Below, piece after piece: positions 60,757 to 64,000 of a stretch of DNA of 64,000 nt. Where the stretch lies: contig CAZRSW010000004.1 in NCBI GenBank assembly GCA_964602845.1, positions 75,132-139,131 on the forward strand, read 5' to 3'. A program made the translations under genes and the position numbers. Every line of letters begins with the position of its first letter. Within the stretch, counting starts at the first letter, position 1. Source of the DNA: CAZRSW01 sp964602845. GTDB taxonomy: Bacteria > Chloroflexota > Dehalococcoidia > Lucifugimonadales > UBA826. Under the pieces are notes generated by a model, which was not told where the DNA came from, ran no database searches, and saw only the letters and a list, made by a program, of their open reading frames with translations.

Positions 60757-61890
60757 ATGGTCAAATTCAGAGAACTTAGGAGGACATACGGGTTCGATGA
60801 AGTGGCAATTAGCCCAGGCTCCGTAACAGTAAATCCTGAACTAACCAATACTGATTTTTCTGTAGGACCATTGAAAATCTCAACCCCTGTACTTGGTTCA
60901 GCCATGGATGCAGTAGCAAGTCCAGACTTCGCTGGAACAATGCACAGACAAGGCGCATTAAGCGTAATGAATCTTGAGGGTGTCCAATCGAGGTATGACT
61001 GCCCACAAGAAGTTATAGACGAGATTGTACAGGCTGATGAAAGTGCTGTAACCGCCACGCTACAAAGAGTTTATAACACACCAATTAAGGAGAGCTTACT
61101 AGGTAAGCGAGTAGAACAAATCAAACGATCAGATTCTATCTGTGCTGTTTCTGTTACTCCTATGATGACAAAAAAGCTAGCACCCATCGCGGTTGAAGCT
61201 GGAGCTGATCTGATTGTTGTACAATCGACCGTCACCACAGCACGGCACACATCTAACAGCGCCAAAGGTCTACGATTTCCCGAACTTCTTGAGACAATTA
61301 ATGTACCTATTTTGGTCGGTAATTGTGTCAACTACGACGTTGCTTTAGAAATCATGGAAACTGGAATACACGGGATCCTAGTTGGTGTCGGCCCAGGCGC
61401 AGCTTGCACAACCAGAGAAGTTACCGGGGTTGGTATTCCACAAGTCACCGCGACGATGGATTGCGCAGCAGCGCGGGATGAATACTTCAGAAGATCTGGT
61501 AGGTATGTACCTATTATCACTGACGGCGGCATAAGAACAGGAGGTGAATTGTGTAAATCCTTCGCGAGTGGCGCAGATGCGGTCATGATAGGTACACCTC
61601 TGGCACAGTCGATCGAATCCCCTGCCAAAGGTTATAACTGGGGCATGGCGAGCCCACATCCTGCACTTCCTAGAGGGACAAGAGTTAAAGTTGGAACAAA
61701 GGGAACTCTTGAACAGCTCTTTTTTGGCCCTTCAGCCGTTTCCGACGGCACTCAAAACCTCATTGGAGCCCTAAAAGTATGCATGGGCATGGTCGGTGCA
61801 TCTAATATCAAGGAGATGCACGACGCAGAAGTCGTGGTGGCCCCTTCAATAAAAACTGAAGGTAAACATTACCAACTGGGCTTGGGTTAA
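60757..61890 (+). CDS. guaB3: GuaB3-family IMP dehydrogenase-related protein
   Basis: A 377-residue (beta/alpha)8 barrel of the IMPDH/GMPR superfamily with no CBS domains. The catalytic-Cys loop is GVGPGAACTTREVTGVGIPQ; the phosphate site is ITDGGIRTGGELCKSFASGA and DAVMIGTPLAQ. The N-terminus MVKFRELRRTYGFDEVAISP and GSAMDAVASPDFAGTM fit GuaB3 better than GuaB (which has two CBS domains). GuaB3 members have been linked to guanine-nucleotide interconversion, but the reaction here is inferred. The open frame extends 29 codons upstream, rejected on ribosome-site grounds. Confidence 0.85.
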   Translation: MVKFRELRRTYGFDEVAISPGSVTVNPELTNTDFSVGPLKISTPVLGSAMDAVASPDFAGTMHRQGALSVMNLEGVQSRYDCPQEVIDEIVQADESAVTATLQRVYNTPIKESLLGKRVEQIKRSDSICAVSVTPMMTKKLAPIAVEAGADLIVVQSTVTTARHTSNSAKGLRFPELLETINVPILVGNCVNYDVALEIMETGIHGILVGVGPGAACTTREVTGVGIPQVTATMDCAAARDEYFRRSGRYVPIITDGGIRTGGELCKSFASGADAVMIGTPLAQSIESPAKGYNWGMASPHPALPRGTRVKVGTKGTLEQLFFGPSAVSDGTQNLIGALKVCMGMVGASNIKEMHDAEVVVAPSIKTEGKHYQLGLG

Positions 61891-61927
61891 TCTCAATATC
61901 AGAGTTCGATGATCATTTTATGGTCTC

Positions 61928-61946
61928 AACTGGCACGTAGCCAGTT
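61928..61946. terminator. Hairpin between convergent guaB3 and prmC
   Basis: AACTGGC (61928-61934) and GCCAGTT (61940-61946) form a perfect 7-bp stem with a 5-nt loop in the 103-nt convergent interval. There is no T-tract, so a terminator role is only likely. Confidence 0.35.
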
Positions 61947-61993
61947 CCTACGAAGTACCGTAACTCACCCGTTTTCTAACAAGCAACCATTGA

Positions 61994-62842
61994 TTAATTC
62001 AACCACACACAGATAGCCCTATTATTACCCATCAAATCAGGTATGATCTTGACTGATGAGTATGGGAGAAACTGCTTAGCTATCTCTTCCGAGCCTTGAG
62101 CCTGAGATGGGTCGATTTCCAATAGTATCACTCCTCTTTTTTTAACTTTACCCACAGACTGTCGGAAAAGAGCTCTAATAATATTTAACCCATCCAAACC
62201 CCCATCTAGAGCAATTAAAGGCTCTTTCAAGATCTCCTTCTGTAGAGAGGACAATTCTGACCTTGGTATGTAGGGTGGATTCGACACTATTATGTCAAAT
62301 TGCCCCTTCAATGGTTCCAACAAATCACCCTGTATTATCGATACTCTGTCATGAACACCATGATTCTCAACATTTTCTTTAGCAATTTTTACAGCCTCGC
62401 TACTAATTTCGATTGCTGTGACGGTTGAGAACGGTAATTTTAACGCCACCGCAATAGCAATCGCACCACTTCCCGTTCCTACATCCAGAATTTGCATTCC
62501 AGTGTCCGGGAAAAAACCACTTAACCGAACAACCTCATCAACCAGAGTCTCTGTTTCGGGTCTCGGAATCAAGACGCCTTCATTGACACGTATATTCAAT
62601 CCATAGAATTCACGGGCGCCAACGATGTATGCCAAGGGCTCCCCAGATTCTCGTCGCTCAGTGAGCAGTCGGACTCGTATTAAACTGTCATTATCAACCG
62701 ACTCTTCCAGATCACGGTAGAGCTCCGCACGATCCATTTGAAGAGACTTCATCATGAGAACTTCCGCCTCTATCCTAGCATCGAGAGAACCTATAGACGA
62801 CAGCCGAGCCTCTATATCCCGTATAACTTGACGAAGAATCAA
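61994..62842 (-). CDS. prmC: Peptide chain release factor N5-glutamine methyltransferase PrmC
   Basis: A 282-residue SAM methyltransferase that modifies the GGQ glutamine of release factors. The N-terminal helical domain is followed by IPRPETETLVDEVV, the SAM loop ILDVGTGSGAIAIAVAL and the substrate-binding VSNPPYIPRSEL. The start is TTG and overlaps the prfA stop by 4 nt (TTGA), coupling the modifier to its target. Confidence 0.95.
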   Translation of the reverse strand: MILRQVIRDIEARLSSIGSLDARIEAEVLMMKSLQMDRAELYRDLEESVDNDSLIRVRLLTERRESGEPLAYIVGAREFYGLNIRVNEGVLIPRPETETLVDEVVRLSGFFPDTGMQILDVGTGSGAIAIAVALKLPFSTVTAIEISSEAVKIAKENVENHGVHDRVSIIQGDLLEPLKGQFDIIVSNPPYIPRSELSSLQKEILKEPLIALDGGLDGLNIIRALFRQSVGKVKKRGVILLEIDPSQAQGSEEIAKQFLPYSSVKIIPDLMGNNRAICVWLN

Positions 62843-63909
62843 TCCTCGAAACTCTCCAATTTCGCAGCTTGTTCCTCCTGTAACAATCTCTCAATGAATT
62901 GAAAAACATCCCCATCTAAAACCTCTTCAAGATTGTAGGTAGTCATACTAATTCGATGATCGGTAACCCTGCCCTGAGGAAAATTATAGGTTCTGACTCT
63001 TTCAGACCTATCTCCAGACCCAACTTGAGATCTTCTACTCTCAGTAATCTCTTTTTCCTGTTTTTCAACCTCCGCCGCCAACAACCGGGACCTCAATACT
63101 GATAAGGCTTTTTCTTTATTTTTGAGCTGAGAACGCTCATCTTGGCAAGTTGTAACCATTCCTGTGGGCAAATGTGTAATTCTCACTGCAGTTGCGACTT
63201 TTTGAACATTCTGCCCACCATGCCCACTAGCATGATAAATATCTATTTGAAGATCATCTGTAGCTATTTCAACATCTACTTCTTCAGCCTCCGGTAAAAC
63301 GGCAACAGTGGCAGCAGACGTGTGTATCCGGCCACTTGACTCAGTGATCGGAACGCGTTGTACGCGATGAACACCACTCTCATGCTTCAATTGACTATAA
63401 GCATTTGCACCTTCAATTTGAAATGTTATTTCTTTAATGGATCCGATTCCATTAGCATTGGAGTTGATAACTGAGATCCTCCATTTCATTCGTTGCGAAA
63501 ATCGAGAGTACATCCGGTAGAGCTCAGACGCAAAGAGCCCAGCCTCCTCCCCTCCTGTTCCAGCTCTTATTTCCATTATGACATTTTTCTCATCATTAGG
63601 ATCCTTCGGCACTAAAGCAAGCTTTAAATCTATTTCAACCTCTGAAAACCGGCTCAATAAAACATTTTCTTCCTCGCGAGCCATCTTAACTAACTCGGGA
63701 TCAGATTCGATTTTGATCATATCTTTTATAACGTCTATCTCAGTGAGTAATTTCTGATATTTCTGCGCGAGTTCCACAACATGTTTAATAGAGGACTGTT
63801 CCCTCGAGTACCTTTGCACCTTCATAAAATCTGTCACCACATTGGGATCAGAGAGCAGTCTATTCAATTCTTCATATCTCTCCCGAATCGAGGAAAGCCT
63901 ATTTAACAT
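62839..63909 (-). CDS. prfA: Peptide chain release factor 1
   Basis: A 356-residue release factor reading UAA and UAG. The codon-recognition segment HRVQRVPITESSGRIHTS contains the RF1-type Pro-X-Thr tripeptide (RF2 has Ser-Pro-Phe). The catalytic GGQ is in ASGHGGQNVQKVATAVR and is the PrmC target. Another landmark is EIRAGTGGEEAGLFASELYR. ATG 63909 is used; a TATAAT lies about 50 nt upstream (63964-63959 minus strand) without a good -35. Confidence 0.97.
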   Translation of the reverse strand: MLNRLSSIRERYEELNRLLSDPNVVTDFMKVQRYSREQSSIKHVVELAQKYQKLLTEIDVIKDMIKIESDPELVKMAREEENVLLSRFSEVEIDLKLALVPKDPNDEKNVIMEIRAGTGGEEAGLFASELYRMYSRFSQRMKWRISVINSNANGIGSIKEITFQIEGANAYSQLKHESGVHRVQRVPITESSGRIHTSAATVAVLPEAEEVDVEIATDDLQIDIYHASGHGGQNVQKVATAVRITHLPTGMVTTCQDERSQLKNKEKALSVLRSRLLAAEVEKQEKEITESRRSQVGSGDRSERVRTYNFPQGRVTDHRISMTTYNLEEVLDGDVFQFIERLLQEEQAAKLESFED

Positions 63910-64000
63910 TGTGCCGGAACCAAACCTATTTAAATTAATCTCGTATAGAACTCTTACAATTATACTAACGCAGCTATTCGATCATTGCCACGCTACTAAC

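Overview
The window is bacterial chromosome, AT-rich by eye and gene-dense, with most genes on the minus strand. Its centre is one of the most conserved blocks in bacteria: a str-S10-spc-alpha ribosomal supercluster running from rpsL (45513) to rpsI (24354), almost 21 kb. A zinc-ribbon S14, a menaquinone-type UbiE/MenG, PstS and ThiY lipoproteins, frequent TTG starts and OFA/MCT-like MFS carriers fit a Gram-positive-like or Chloroflexota-type bacterium. A marine Dehalococcoidia/SAR202-like lineage is my best guess, but it is an inference that no marker in the window settles. The two runs of exactly 100 N (14055-14154 and 46235-46334) show a draft scaffold, probably a metagenome or single-cell assembly.

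Layout. 1-432: end of a class V aminotransferase. 522-2348: ftsH. 2549-3325: an OmpR-like regulator with a degenerate receiver domain. 3394-7494: a terminator and promoter, then a 2-oxo acid dehydrogenase operon (E1 alpha, E1 beta, E2) followed by lipB, whose product starts lipoylation of E2. 7641-9260: an acyl-CoA synthetase. 9300-16353: a complete phosphate regulon, phoB-phoR and pstSCAB-phoU, all on the minus strand, with a PhoP/PhoB-type box of four 11-bp-spaced repeats before pstS and an assembly gap between phoR and pstS. 16666-18977: a SelA-like PLP enzyme and queA. 19256-21224: YihY-family membrane protein and an HtrA-like protease lipoprotein. 21221-24238: ubiE/menG, nnr and a DtxR-family metalloregulator. 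24354-45513: the ribosomal supercluster with rpoA, secY, adk, map, infA, truA and fusA; tuf is missing from its usual place and an unrelated multispanning membrane protein sits between rpsD and rpsK. 45718-46960: rimM, khpA (cut by the second gap), rpsP, rpsT. 46999-51932: rel, divergent hisS and an M24 peptidase. 51949-56985: an MFS carrier and a TPP-riboswitch-controlled thiZ-thiX-thiY-thiD set for uptake and phosphorylation of a thiamine pyrimidine precursor. 57131-60525: an MFS carrier, an Nmad3-like protein and queG. 60757-61890: a CBS-less GuaB3-type IMP dehydrogenase homologue. 61994-63909: prmC-prfA.

How the genes work together. The Pst/Pho block senses and imports phosphate. QueA and QueG are the last two steps of queuosine synthesis, about 40 kb apart. 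PrmC methylates the GGQ glutamine of the release factor encoded directly upstream of it. RimM, KhpA, S16 and S20 form a small-subunit assembly group. I found no rRNA, tRNA, CRISPR array, transposase or prophage gene. The items most worth a second look are the Nmad3-like gene coupled to queG, the membrane gene inside the alpha operon, the degenerate-receiver regulator and the assembly artefact at 14000-14209.
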